Origin: Chitinophaga sp. sic0106
GTDB lineage: Bacteria; Bacteroidota; Bacteroidia; Chitinophagales; Chitinophagaceae
Assembly: GCF_019219075.1 (NCBI RefSeq)
Contig: NZ_JAHUWJ010000019.1
Coordinates: 62,001 to 126,000, forward strand
Length of the DNA: 64,000 bases
Direction of reading: 5' to 3'
A model generated the notes under the pieces. It did not search any database and was not told the origin of the DNA. It worked only from the letters and a program-made list of their open reading frames with translations. A program made the position numbers and the translations under genes. Of this stretch, positions 56,273-63,961 are shown in pieces. The number at the start of each line of letters is the position of its first letter. The stretch's first letter is position 1.

Positions 56273-58225
56273 ATGACTGGTCCTATAAGGCACGATTCTC
56301 ATATCTTAGAAACAAAATCTAGAAAATTCTTTGAAAAAAATGTACCTGATGAATGGGTTATAAATACACCCACCCATGATTATGGAATAGACTATCAAGT
56401 GGAAATCGCCATAAACAACCAGATGACAGGTTTAAATTTTTCCGTCCAGCTAAAAAGCACCAGCATTTCCAAAAGCATAGATAATATTTCAGTTCCTTTA
56501 AAACGATCAACTATTGCCTACTATTTTTCAAGATTAGAGCCTGTAATGCTCGTTATATATAATTCTGAAGACGATGAAGCTTATTGGTCATGGATACACG
56601 AATTGGCTATTGATCTTACTAAATCTAACGAAACATTTACTGTTTCCATCTCAAAGAAAAAAAAGTTAACTACAATAAACTGGTTAAACATAAAAGAATT
56701 CATCCAAGCTATCTTTAATAAAAGATCGTTTTTAGAATATATAGACCTAGAAACATTATCATCAACACAAATTGCTGCTTGGAAATCATTTTATTCTGGG
56801 GCATATGAACAAGCCATTTTTCTATTTAAACAGTTGCAATTAGACAATAACGACAATAGCATAACACAAGCACTTGCATGGAGTTACTATTTAACCCATA
56901 ACTATAAAGATGCTCTACTAACTGTAAATAGATTATTAGATAATGTTCAAAATAATTACTTGCTGCAAGTAAAAGCATGCATTTTAACTGAATTTGGAAT
57001 AAGAACAGAAAACAAAGGAATGATTCTTTCGGGAAAAATGATCTTCGAAAAATTTATTTCATCAGACTCTGATTCTCTACATCTGTATAATTATGCGAAT
57101 GCCCTTGGGGCATTAGGTGATGATGCTTCGGCTGCTAAATACTATCATTTAAGTTTAGAGATCAATCCCAATAATGCTGAATGCTGGAAAAACTTAGGTA
57201 CAATTTATTGGAATCTTCAACAGCACGACGAGGAACTGAAGTGTTATGATAATGCCCTCTCCATAAACCCTTCCTTAATAGAAGCCTTATTCAGTAAAGG
57301 CGTAACATTATCTAAAATCTATAATAAACATCAAGATGCAATTAAGCTGTTCTCAAGTGTAATAGAAAATGAAGATTTATTACTAAAAAATTTCCCAAAA
57401 GGCTATTTCTGGATTGCATACGCTTATGAGAATAACGGGGAATTGCTTGAAGCATTAAAATGGGTAAATAAAGGTCTAGATTTCTTACCTTCCGAAATTT
57501 CGCTACTTAATTTCAAATCTACGCTTCTAGCCAAAAACTGGGAACAACATCCTTACCTGAAACAAGATGCCATTGATTTTTTTCGTTACAGAATTGATCT
57601 CCACAATGATCCATTAAGCATATACCACTATATAAAAGTTTGCAACTATACAGAACAACAAGCCTTTTACTTTATAAAAGAAAAATTTCCTCAGGTAATA
57701 AACATTAATTGGGAAGAGTTTCAACATCTTGGCTTTTCTGACAAATGTCTAATGGATTCTCTAGTAAATATTGATCTTTTTATACAATTCAAGAAGACTT
57801 ACAACTCAGATAGATACATTAGCCACCTAGTTAACCCGTATTTTCCTATTGAGCTAGAATTCTGGAATCATTTTGATATTATTACCCTGATCTCATTCAC
57901 TAAATTAATACGATCTAGTACAGAAATCAATGGAGTTGAATGTTGCAAAGTATATAGCGACTCTTTTCCTATTTTATTAAAAATCCTTATTCCTCAAAAG
58001 GAATTTAGTAATGAGGACACTGTAGAAATACTTGCCTTTATCATGATAAATTTACCTACAATTGCATTTCGAGAAATTGGTGCACAAGCTGGTTATTTAC
58101 AGGGAATGATGTCAATTGAGCCACTAGATCCAGCAACCTACATCACAAAAGAGTGGGAAGAAGAGCTAAATGAAAAAATATTCTCGACTACTGCAGATCT
58201 GCTAAACATAGAACTTTCCGAGTAA
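56273..58225 (+). CDS. DUF4365 nuclease-like domain fused to TPR repeats
   Basis: A 650-residue protein. Residues 1 to about 140 form a DUF4365 domain, a PD-(D/E)xK-like fold: THDYGIDYQVEI holds Asp36, Asp40 and Glu44, and FSVQLKS holds Gln59 and Lys61, the usual catalytic set. Residues about 165-440 are TPR-type helical repeats (AAKYYHLSLEINPNNAECWKN, LKCYDNALSINPSLIEALFSK given in parts). The C-terminal 200 residues are unassigned. DUF4365 with a helical-repeat sensor recurs in predicted anti-phage loci, so a repeat-sensing nuclease effector is a reasonable guess. Divergent from the HNH gene. Confidence 0.78.
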   Translation: MTGPIRHDSHILETKSRKFFEKNVPDEWVINTPTHDYGIDYQVEIAINNQMTGLNFSVQLKSTSISKSIDNISVPLKRSTIAYYFSRLEPVMLVIYNSEDDEAYWSWIHELAIDLTKSNETFTVSISKKKKLTTINWLNIKEFIQAIFNKRSFLEYIDLETLSSTQIAAWKSFYSGAYEQAIFLFKQLQLDNNDNSITQALAWSYYLTHNYKDALLTVNRLLDNVQNNYLLQVKACILTEFGIRTENKGMILSGKMIFEKFISSDSDSLHLYNYANALGALGDDASAAKYYHLSLEINPNNAECWKNLGTIYWNLQQHDEELKCYDNALSINPSLIEALFSKGVTLSKIYNKHQDAIKLFSSVIENEDLLLKNFPKGYFWIAYAYENNGELLEALKWVNKGLDFLPSEISLLNFKSTLLAKNWEQHPYLKQDAIDFFRYRIDLHNDPLSIYHYIKVCNYTEQQAFYFIKEKFPQVININWEEFQHLGFSDKCLMDSLVNIDLFIQFKKTYNSDRYISHLVNPYFPIELEFWNHFDIITLISFTKLIRSSTEINGVECCKVYSDSFPILLKILIPQKEFSNEDTVEILAFIMINLPTIAFREIGAQAGYLQGMMSIEPLDPATYITKEWEEELNEKIFSTTADLLNIELSE

Positions 58226-58354
58226 ACAAATAACACTTGCCATTGTTACTTCTGTACCCTAAATGATTGGTCTCAAATGTATTTTCAGATTAATGATACT
58301 CCTTAATGGAAAATCAAGCCTGTTGCTAATTAGTAACCTTAAACAACCAGAAAA

Positions 58355-58792
58355 TTAAGGCTCAGTTACAACTTTAGTAGCATCCTTGAAATCTTGTTCA
58401 AGACTACTTAAATTCATAATAGGCAAAATTAATGGTTTCAAATTGGCTTGTAACGTTAAAGAAGAAATAAACGCACGTAAATATGGAAACACAATGGCTA
58501 TGCTATTACGGTAAAAATATGCTGGAATATCTTCTAAAGGGGTTTTCTTGTTAAAGCGAAAATATGCGTGCAAATCTACATTAATCAGCTCTTCACTTGA
58601 TTGAAGTTGATTTTTTGTTCCTACTATAAATTTCAGAATCATTTTAAACCCACCATTTTCTGAATCATATATTCCACTTGGGCTAAATCCCATAGTCAAA
58701 TTATCCTCTTCAACCGAACTCAGGTCTTTAAATGCAAAATTTACGATTTGGAATCTTTCAAAAGCAAATGCTGCTTTTTGTGCTTCTTTCAT
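58355..58792 (-). CDS. SecB-like chaperone of a toxin-antitoxin-chaperone module
   Basis: A 145-residue protein with the SecB fold pattern: two beta-rich halves (FAFERFQIVNFAFKDL, GGFKMILKFIVGTKN), then the signature IAIVFPYLRAFISSLTL (about residues 93-110) and LKPLILPIMNLSSLEQDF. Compare FPYAR...ISxL and PPLxLxxxNF in SecB. SecB proper is rare in Bacteroidota, but SecB-like proteins occur as chaperones that stabilise antitoxins in TAC systems. Its ATG overlaps the antitoxin stop (ATGA), making it the third gene of the operon. The name cmdC is not used because identity with that system is unproven. Confidence 0.72.
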   Translation of the reverse strand: MKEAQKAAFAFERFQIVNFAFKDLSSVEEDNLTMGFSPSGIYDSENGGFKMILKFIVGTKNQLQSSEELINVDLHAYFRFNKKTPLEDIPAYFYRNSIAIVFPYLRAFISSLTLQANLKPLILPIMNLSSLEQDFKDATKVVTEP

Positions 58793-59034
58793 GCTGCTAT
58801 ATTACACAAAAAAAAAGATCCCGAAAAATTCGGGACCATATTTTCAGGAACTTTTATTTCTTCACTTAAGCATCCTTCTAGGTTGCATGAATAGCCATCT
58901 AGAAAGTCAAGATATTCAAAGACATTTGGACTATTTATTTCTAAGCAATTAATTTCCTCCCAATCTTTCCGTAATTGTTCAATGCTAGTATTATCTAAGT
59001 ATTCAGTTAACCTAGCTAACATTTCACTTTTCAT
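58789..59034 (-). CDS. Small antitoxin-like protein (chaperone-dependent)
   Basis: An 81-residue acidic protein. The ATG at 59034 (MKSEMLARLTEYLDNTSIEQ) is preferred; a longer frame up to 59115 would overlap the upstream gene and lacks character. The N-terminal half is helical (LRKDWEEINCLEI), and the C-terminal third ends in a hydrophobic tail (NFSGSFFLCNIAA). In TAC systems the antitoxin tail is the chaperone-binding degron, and this tail would fit. The terminal codons are formed by a terminator-like hairpin and ten T (see that feature). It starts 40 bases after the toxin-like gene and overlaps the SecB-like gene by 4 bases. No sequence relative recognised. Confidence 0.65.
   Translation of the reverse strand: MKSEMLARLTEYLDNTSIEQLRKDWEEINCLEINSPNVFEYLDFLDGYSCNLEGCLSEEIKVPENMVPNFSGSFFLCNIAA
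58808..58835 (-). terminator. Terminator-like hairpin inside the antitoxin 3' end
   Basis: On the minus strand TCCCGAA-TTT-TTCGGGA, then TC and ten T (58817-58808). It lies within the last codons of the antitoxin and directly before the chaperone start codon. It could attenuate chaperone transcription; the T10 run is also prone to slippage. Confidence 0.6.
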
Positions 59035-59074
59035 AGTTGCATAATTTAGACATAACAAATTGATAATTAAACAT

Positions 59075-59638
59075 TTAGGCAAATGCACTATCAATGTATT
59101 CTTCAGGGTAAACAATACGATAGTCTCTCAAAGATAAAGCTTTCTTATCAAATAAGCAAACCTGGACAGCCGGCCGCATATCTAAATAGGAAGCATTATA
59201 CCGTTTTATAAATATCATATTTTTTGCATACGGAGAAGCTGATGACATTGAATTCATCCCCAAGGCTCTAATAGAACTATAGGTTAACGATTTATTCCTT
59301 TTCAAATATATTATCAGCTTAGCTACTGTTAGATGCTGTTTCTGAATAATACCGCCTGACACAATCTTTTTTGAAATTTCTTCAAATTCTAGCCTATGAA
59401 GTCCATTTCCATGTAAGTCCCAACAACTTTCATCCATTTTACCGTTTGCACCACAAATGACATAATTAGTACCATATGCCCTATCCCCCCACCAATGGCC
59501 TAACTCTATATGAGAATCCCAGAAATAGTATCCAAAGCCTAGCCAAGCATCCAACCTTCTACACTCAAATGGCCCGTTTGCCTCTACTTCTTCAGGATTA
59601 TTTCTATCTTCTAATGTTTGATATAATATTAGTTTCAT
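59075..59638 (-). CDS. Putative ADP-ribosyltransferase-like toxin (CmdT-like position)
   Basis: A 187-residue protein, first gene of the triplet. The start MKLILYQTLEDRNN resembles the LYxGT opening of ADP-ribosyltransferase folds, and LGFGYYFWDSHIELGHWWG (about 33-51) matches the G-x-YF...A-x-xW region of that superfamily, in which an aromatic/Ser strand holds NAD. The final third has AVQVCLFDKKALSLRDYRIV, where a catalytic Glu/Gln would be expected. No database check was possible, so the fold is an inference from pattern. It precedes the small antitoxin and the SecB-like gene, the order toxin-antitoxin-chaperone. An inverted repeat lies just upstream. Confidence 0.55.
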   Translation of the reverse strand: MKLILYQTLEDRNNPEEVEANGPFECRRLDAWLGFGYYFWDSHIELGHWWGDRAYGTNYVICGANGKMDESCWDLHGNGLHRLEFEEISKKIVSGGIIQKQHLTVAKLIIYLKRNKSLTYSSIRALGMNSMSSASPYAKNMIFIKRYNASYLDMRPAVQVCLFDKKALSLRDYRIVYPEEYIDSAFA

Positions 59639-59649
59639 ATTGTCTTCAT

Positions 59650-59686
59650 TTCAAGAAAAGACCTGATTTAATATTCTTATCTTGAA
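59650..59686. promoter_or_regulatory. Inverted repeat upstream of the toxin-antitoxin operon
   Basis: TTCAAGA (59650-59656) and TCTTGAA (59680-59686), centres 30 bases apart (about three helical turns). It starts 12 bases upstream of the toxin start, where an autoregulating antitoxin would bind. No promoter boxes were assigned. Confidence 0.35.
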
Positions 59687-59800
59687 GTAAATGCATTGGA
59701 TTAATTGGAATGCGAATATAATTTTAATATAATAAACTTTTGAAATTGATATAAATTTATTCTTCATTTGGTATTTACAATATTCTACAAATAGACAATT

Positions 59801-60484
59801 ATGCAAAACAATTTACTTCCTGAGGAGTTTTCTCATATGATCGTTTACTATGCTAATATTAATAGATTAATCACAGCTCAGAATCTTCTTGCTCATAGTG
59901 GTGAAATTTTCAAAAGAGCTTATGTCTATAAAAATTTTGAAACTTATAGGAACTTAACCCATGGCCCACAGATAAATCTCCCCATTAGTGAAATTCAAGA
60001 ATTTGCATTTGAGGGAGTAGTTGATAAAGTACGTATAACCATATGCTTTGAAAATTACATGAAAGCAATTCTACTGATAAATGGATACTTAGTTCATGAA
60101 ATCAATCCCAACTCAAACAAAGCCTTGAATAAAAGTGCAAAAGAAAGTCCTGTCCTAGCGACAGCTGTCTTATTACAATCATCATTTGTCAATTTGACAA
60201 GTCGAAATCTTAAGCAATTAGAAATTACCTATAAAACACTTCAGTTAAGTACACTATTAAAACCAAAGTATCAAGCAGTCATACAACTCCCAAGCAATAT
60301 TTTAAAAATTCTATCCGCCCTAAATGAAGAACGCAACAAAATTCACTTCACAGATGTGACAACATTTACTCATGGCCAGAGTGTCATAGATGAATTTACA
60401 GAGCTAAATCAATTTTTTGATAAAACTATTTATCCACTTATATTTAAGGTAGGCGAGGATATAAATAAATTAAATCAACATTAA
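59801..60484 (+). CDS. HEPN-like protein of unknown function
   Basis: A 227-residue, mostly helical protein. Near the C-terminus LNEERNKIHFTD (about residues 175-187) matches the Arg-x(4-6)-His type motif (RN..H) of HEPN ribonuclease domains, which occur in abortive-infection and TA systems. The N-terminal part has VRITICFENYMKAILL, typical of a long helical hairpin. Divergent from the toxin operon across 160 AT-rich bases. HEPN identity is a pattern-level guess. Confidence 0.5.
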   Translation: MQNNLLPEEFSHMIVYYANINRLITAQNLLAHSGEIFKRAYVYKNFETYRNLTHGPQINLPISEIQEFAFEGVVDKVRITICFENYMKAILLINGYLVHEINPNSNKALNKSAKESPVLATAVLLQSSFVNLTSRNLKQLEITYKTLQLSTLLKPKYQAVIQLPSNILKILSALNEERNKIHFTDVTTFTHGQSVIDEFTELNQFFDKTIYPLIFKVGEDINKLNQH

Positions 60485-60639
60485 ATCGTGGATATAGAAG
60501 GCCTATCACTATAACTATTTCAATCGCCCAAAAGAAACTCCGAAAAGCACGAGTACACAACAAAAGTAAGTTTACTATCTTTTTGGGGGCAACTGTTTTC
60601 ATTTAGCCATCCTTACATCCTCACCCAAAATGTAGCAAC

Positions 60640-60654
60640 TTTGCAATATTGCAA
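60640..60654. repeat. Palindromic repeat TTGCAATATTGCAA, copy 1
   Basis: A perfect 14-base palindrome at 60641-60654. The 14-mer TTTGCAATATTGCA (60640-60653) also occurs at 61137-61150, 497 bases away in the same orientation. Confidence 0.6.
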
Positions 60655-60908
60655 GTACACTCTAAATTTGTATCCAGCAGAAGGAAGTTGTACTCCCCAA
60701 TTTGTCCCTCAATTAAGAATACCATTTATTATCCTCCGCAACCTAAATTCTTCTCTTCAAATGAATTTCCCAATGAAGGATAATCCTAATAGATCAAAAC
60801 CGAAAACTCTCATTATCGATAAACAAAAATCAACGCTTCATTTTTATCGACGTACAAGGAAAGAAAGCATCGGGTGACTATACTGAGCACAATTACTTGA
60901 AGCATCCC

Positions 60909-60948
60909 AGAATAAAGTATACACATTAGCATGTGTACACTTTATTCT
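60909..60948 (+). ncRNA. Hairpin 1 of a tandem structured element
   Basis: 18-base arms, 60909-60926 with 60931-60948, one mismatch (60919/60938), tetraloop TAGC. It is immediately followed by two further hairpins. Confidence 0.55.
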
Positions 60949-60969
60949 TCTATATTCTATAGTATAAGA

Positions 60970-61006
60970 AGTTAAACAGGAATAGCGTAGCTGTTTCTGT
61001 TTAACT
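60970..61006 (+). ncRNA. Hairpin 2 of a tandem structured element
   Basis: 17-base arms, 60970-60986 with 60990-61006, loop GTA. Two positions (60980/60996 and 60983/60993) pair as G-U on a plus-strand RNA but would be C-A mismatches on a minus-strand RNA, favouring plus-strand transcription towards the integrase. Confidence 0.6.
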
Positions 61007-61013
61007 CAAAGGA

Positions 61014-61044
61014 ATAATAAAGAATGTAAAGCATTCTTTATTAT
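61014..61044 (+). ncRNA. Hairpin 3 of a tandem structured element
   Basis: Perfect 13-base arms, ATAATAAAGAATG (61014-61026) and CATTCTTTATTAT (61032-61044), loop TAAAG. No T-run follows directly. Confidence 0.55.
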
Positions 61045-61128
61045 GACTCTATTTTTATTCTAAATATAGAAAAAAGGAAAAAAAATTGAATTAAACAACA
61101 GCCTACATTCTCTCTCCCAGAATACTCA

Positions 61129-61150
61129 TTTGCAATTTTGCAATATTGCA
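61129..61150. repeat. Palindromic repeat copy 2 with an adjoining half-site
   Basis: TTTGCAATATTGCA at 61137-61150, preceded by a half-copy TTTGCAA at 61129-61135. Direct plus inverted half-sites of this kind resemble integrase arm sites. Confidence 0.5.
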
Positions 61151-61490
61151 GTTACAGGAGATCTTGAATCATTTGGTTGAACAATAATTACAGCTTCATT
61201 TAAGGATGCCAATTCTTACTATGCTAAACCCCCATTTTTTCGCTTCAAATAGTTTTCTGGATGATTGATCTCAGAAAACATTAAAAATCGAAAAAACACA
61301 TAATACAACTGTAAATTTCACTATTAAAGAATTTCATTGCGAAAACCTCCAAAATCACTTTCTGATTAAGAAAGTAAGTCTCTGCTATGCACTTCCGATA
61401 AAATCCCACGTGGAATGCAGCCCCTGTTGTCAGATTAAAAAAGTCATCGGAAAGTCGCGTTACAATTCGTAACCATAAAAACGACTAATC

Positions 61491-62627
61491 ATGAAAATTT
61501 ATCTACTGAAACGTAAAAGCACCATTCCCGAAGGAAGTAATAAAGTCCGTAAGACAAGCCTATACCTTGCATACCATTACGGAACCAACCAACCCAGAGA
61601 ATACGAGTTTTTGAATCTTTATTTGTACGAGAAACCTCGCACCCAGATTGAGAAAGATCATAATAAAGAAACAGCTAAACTAGCAGAATTAATCAGATCG
61701 AAGAAAATACTATTAGCCCAAAGTAGCCAACACGGCTTTATTAGTCCTATAGTGGGTAAAACCAGTTTCCTTGAATTTTTTAAAAAAGTAATGGATACGA
61801 AAAAGGATTCTGAAGGAAATCGGGGCTGTTGGGACAGTGCATACAAACACCTACTCTCTTTTTCCAATGGCAAAGACATTATAATGGATCAGGTGAATGA
61901 AGTATTTCTTGAAAGATTTAAGGAATACCTGTTAACAACTAAGGCCAGACGCGGTAACAAAGAACGGGTACTTGCGACCAATACAGCTCTTTCCTACTAT
62001 ACAAAGGTCAAAGCAGCCGTGAAAGAAGCCCATATTAAAAAGCTATTACATGAAAATCCTGTAACAAGAGTAAAAGGTATAAAAGCAGCAGAAACACACC
62101 GACAGTTCCTAATATGGGAAGAATTAAAGATGCTGGTTAAAACCGATTGTGAAGTATCTATTTTGAAGCAGGCATTTTTATTTAGTGCACTTACAGGATT
62201 AAGGTTTTCCGATGTGCAGGCACTACTGTGGGATAATATTAAATATAGTGAAGCGGGAGGATGGAGTATACAATTCACTCAAAAGAAGACTAAAGGCGCA
62301 GAAACCTTACCTATATCTGAGCAAGCAGTAAGATTAATAGGTGAACGAAAGTCTGATAGCGAAAAAGTATTTGAAGGGTTACAATACAGTGCATGGCACA
62401 ATTTAAAACTACGGGAATGGGTAAATGCAGCCGGAATAAATAAAAAGATAACTTTTCATTGCGCCCGTCACAGCTTTGCTACATTACAGCTCACAAATGG
62501 CACTGACATTTACACAGTCTCAAAGCTCTTGGGCCATAAAAATCTTAAGACTACAGAGATATATGGTAAAGTGATAGATAAGCGAAAAATTGAGGCAGCT
62601 AACAAAATTCCCGATTTACTCTTGTAA
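61491..62627 (+). CDS. Tyrosine recombinase/integrase
   Basis: Site-specific integrase of 378 residues. An N-terminal arm-binding domain of the Bacteroidota type (about 1-95) and a SAM-like core-binding domain (about 105-205, with KVMDTKKDSEGNRGCWDSAY cut here) precede the catalytic domain. The catalytic residues are complete: Arg238 (TGLRFSD), Lys in QKKTKG, His323 and Arg326 (FHCARHSFAT), His349 (LLGHKN) and the nucleophile Tyr358 (TEIYGKVID). A 7-base-spaced GTTAC/GTAAC pair lies just upstream. Likely moves the AT-rich element of which it is part; the att sites are not proven. Confidence 0.93.
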   Translation: MKIYLLKRKSTIPEGSNKVRKTSLYLAYHYGTNQPREYEFLNLYLYEKPRTQIEKDHNKETAKLAELIRSKKILLAQSSQHGFISPIVGKTSFLEFFKKVMDTKKDSEGNRGCWDSAYKHLLSFSNGKDIIMDQVNEVFLERFKEYLLTTKARRGNKERVLATNTALSYYTKVKAAVKEAHIKKLLHENPVTRVKGIKAAETHRQFLIWEELKMLVKTDCEVSILKQAFLFSALTGLRFSDVQALLWDNIKYSEAGGWSIQFTQKKTKGAETLPISEQAVRLIGERKSDSEKVFEGLQYSAWHNLKLREWVNAAGINKKITFHCARHSFATLQLTNGTDIYTVSKLLGHKNLKTTEIYGKVIDKRKIEAANKIPDLLL

Positions 62628-62650
62628 ATTGGTGAAAATATATTTGTGAG

Positions 62651-63961
62651 ATGGATAACTTTCTGACAGAAAAAGACTATTTAGTAATAATAGAAAAGTC
62701 CTATGGTTTTTCCACCAAACACCGCCTGAAGGAATACATTCTTTTTGCAAGGAAGTACTATCGTGATGCTAATGAAGACTTCTGGTATCATTTCGATAAT
62801 GCAGTAAATGGAAAGATTCCATCTATGGATGAAGATGAATTCAATTTATACGAAGATAGAGCATATTCAAATGAAAATATTTCCGATAGTATCGAATGCC
62901 TTTTTTTCATTAGGCAATTAATATCTGAAATTCAGTTTGCAGAATTAGATGCAGAAGATATATACAATAATCCATCATTAACAGCCTTGCCGGAATTCTT
63001 AACTCTGCTAAATAAGAATTACAATGCTGAAGGCTTCAGGTACCAACTAAAGAAAAACTATATTAATACCCTAACCAGCCATGTATTCAATTTAGGTTAT
63101 TTAGGAAAAGGCTTAGAAGAATCATTAAAACCTCCTGCAAAAATACCTTTACAAACCTTAATTACGTTATACTTCTCAATCCCCTGCAAAAAAGAAGAAT
63201 GCGATGAACAAAGCCTCATTTTTGTAGAGCGGAAAAGAGAACAAGAGTATCAGTATTATAGAGGAATTAAAACAACGAAACAGGAATTTTCTCAATTATT
63301 TAATGAAAAACTGACTCAGCAAGGCTTAAATGAGAATCCTAAGAAATTCAATGCTTTTAAAACATTCGAGATTAATAGATGGAGAAATGTAGTATCTATA
63401 TTCGGTAGACTAGAAGATGAATTTGAGATAATCAATAAATATCTGAAATTCTTAAAACAACTGAATAAGTCGGAATTCACCAGGACAAATACAAACAATT
63501 ATTATTTTGGTATTCTCCCAGAACATCAAGAAAAATTAGAAATACTTGCCTCCGAGCTGTTAAGAATAGGTATCCTTCATAAAACCTGCACCCCATACCA
63601 GTTTAGCACTGTATTAACAACAAAAAGTCTTACTAAAATTGTTCCCAAATTATATTTTGATTGTGAAACAACTACGCTCTCTTACATATTCGATGTAATA
63701 AATCTGCATTTTTCGCCGCTCAAGAAATTTAATTTCAGTATGATAGGGAGAAGTGGGTTATTCTATATTCCCCCTGAAAAGAAGCCATCCGAAAGAAATG
63801 CTATGAAGCATTCTTCAATCAAAAGCTATAAATTACTAAAACGAGTTAATTTACAAAATAGTCGTAAGCGCTATTTCGAATACCTCAAAAACCCTGAAAG
63901 TGTTGAATATAAGTTGAATATGATTGTAGCCCCCATAATGAAAAAATATCTTCTCCAATAA
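62651..63961 (+). CDS. Unknown 436-residue protein following the integrase
   Basis: I do not recognise a family. The protein is helical, charged and without signal peptide or membrane helices, rich in Lys/Glu and aromatic residues. It has a segment NAFKTFEINRWRNVVSIFGRL in the middle and a basic C-terminal third (KSYKLLKRVNLQNSRKRYFE in part). It starts 23 bases after the integrase stop on the same strand and is probably co-transcribed. A role in element maintenance or transfer is possible. Confidence 0.7.
   Translation: MDNFLTEKDYLVIIEKSYGFSTKHRLKEYILFARKYYRDANEDFWYHFDNAVNGKIPSMDEDEFNLYEDRAYSNENISDSIECLFFIRQLISEIQFAELDAEDIYNNPSLTALPEFLTLLNKNYNAEGFRYQLKKNYINTLTSHVFNLGYLGKGLEESLKPPAKIPLQTLITLYFSIPCKKEECDEQSLIFVERKREQEYQYYRGIKTTKQEFSQLFNEKLTQQGLNENPKKFNAFKTFEINRWRNVVSIFGRLEDEFEIINKYLKFLKQLNKSEFTRTNTNNYYFGILPEHQEKLEILASELLRIGILHKTCTPYQFSTVLTTKSLTKIVPKLYFDCETTTLSYIFDVINLHFSPLKKFNFSMIGRSGLFYIPPEKKPSERNAMKHSSIKSYKLLKRVNLQNSRKRYFEYLKNPESVEYKLNMIVAPIMKKYLLQ

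Larger units (their letters stand above)
60485..61490. other. 1-kb non-coding region upstream of the integrase
   Basis: No convincing gene. It contains a palindrome TTGCAATATTGCAA (60641-60654) that recurs almost completely at 61138-61150, the triple hairpin cluster at 60909-61044, an 8-bp hairpin GTTTTCTG/CAGAAAAC (61252-61259 and 61272-61279), a 7-bp hairpin ACTTTCT/AGAAAGT (61357-61363 and 61369-61375), and GTTAC-AATTC-GTAAC (61459-61473) just before the integrase start. Plausible contents are the element's attachment site, integrase operators and a structured RNA. Confidence 0.6.

Noticed and set aside
60641..60877. A 78-codon plus-strand frame in the region upstream of the integrase
   Set aside because: It starts with TTG inside the palindromic repeat and has no family likeness.
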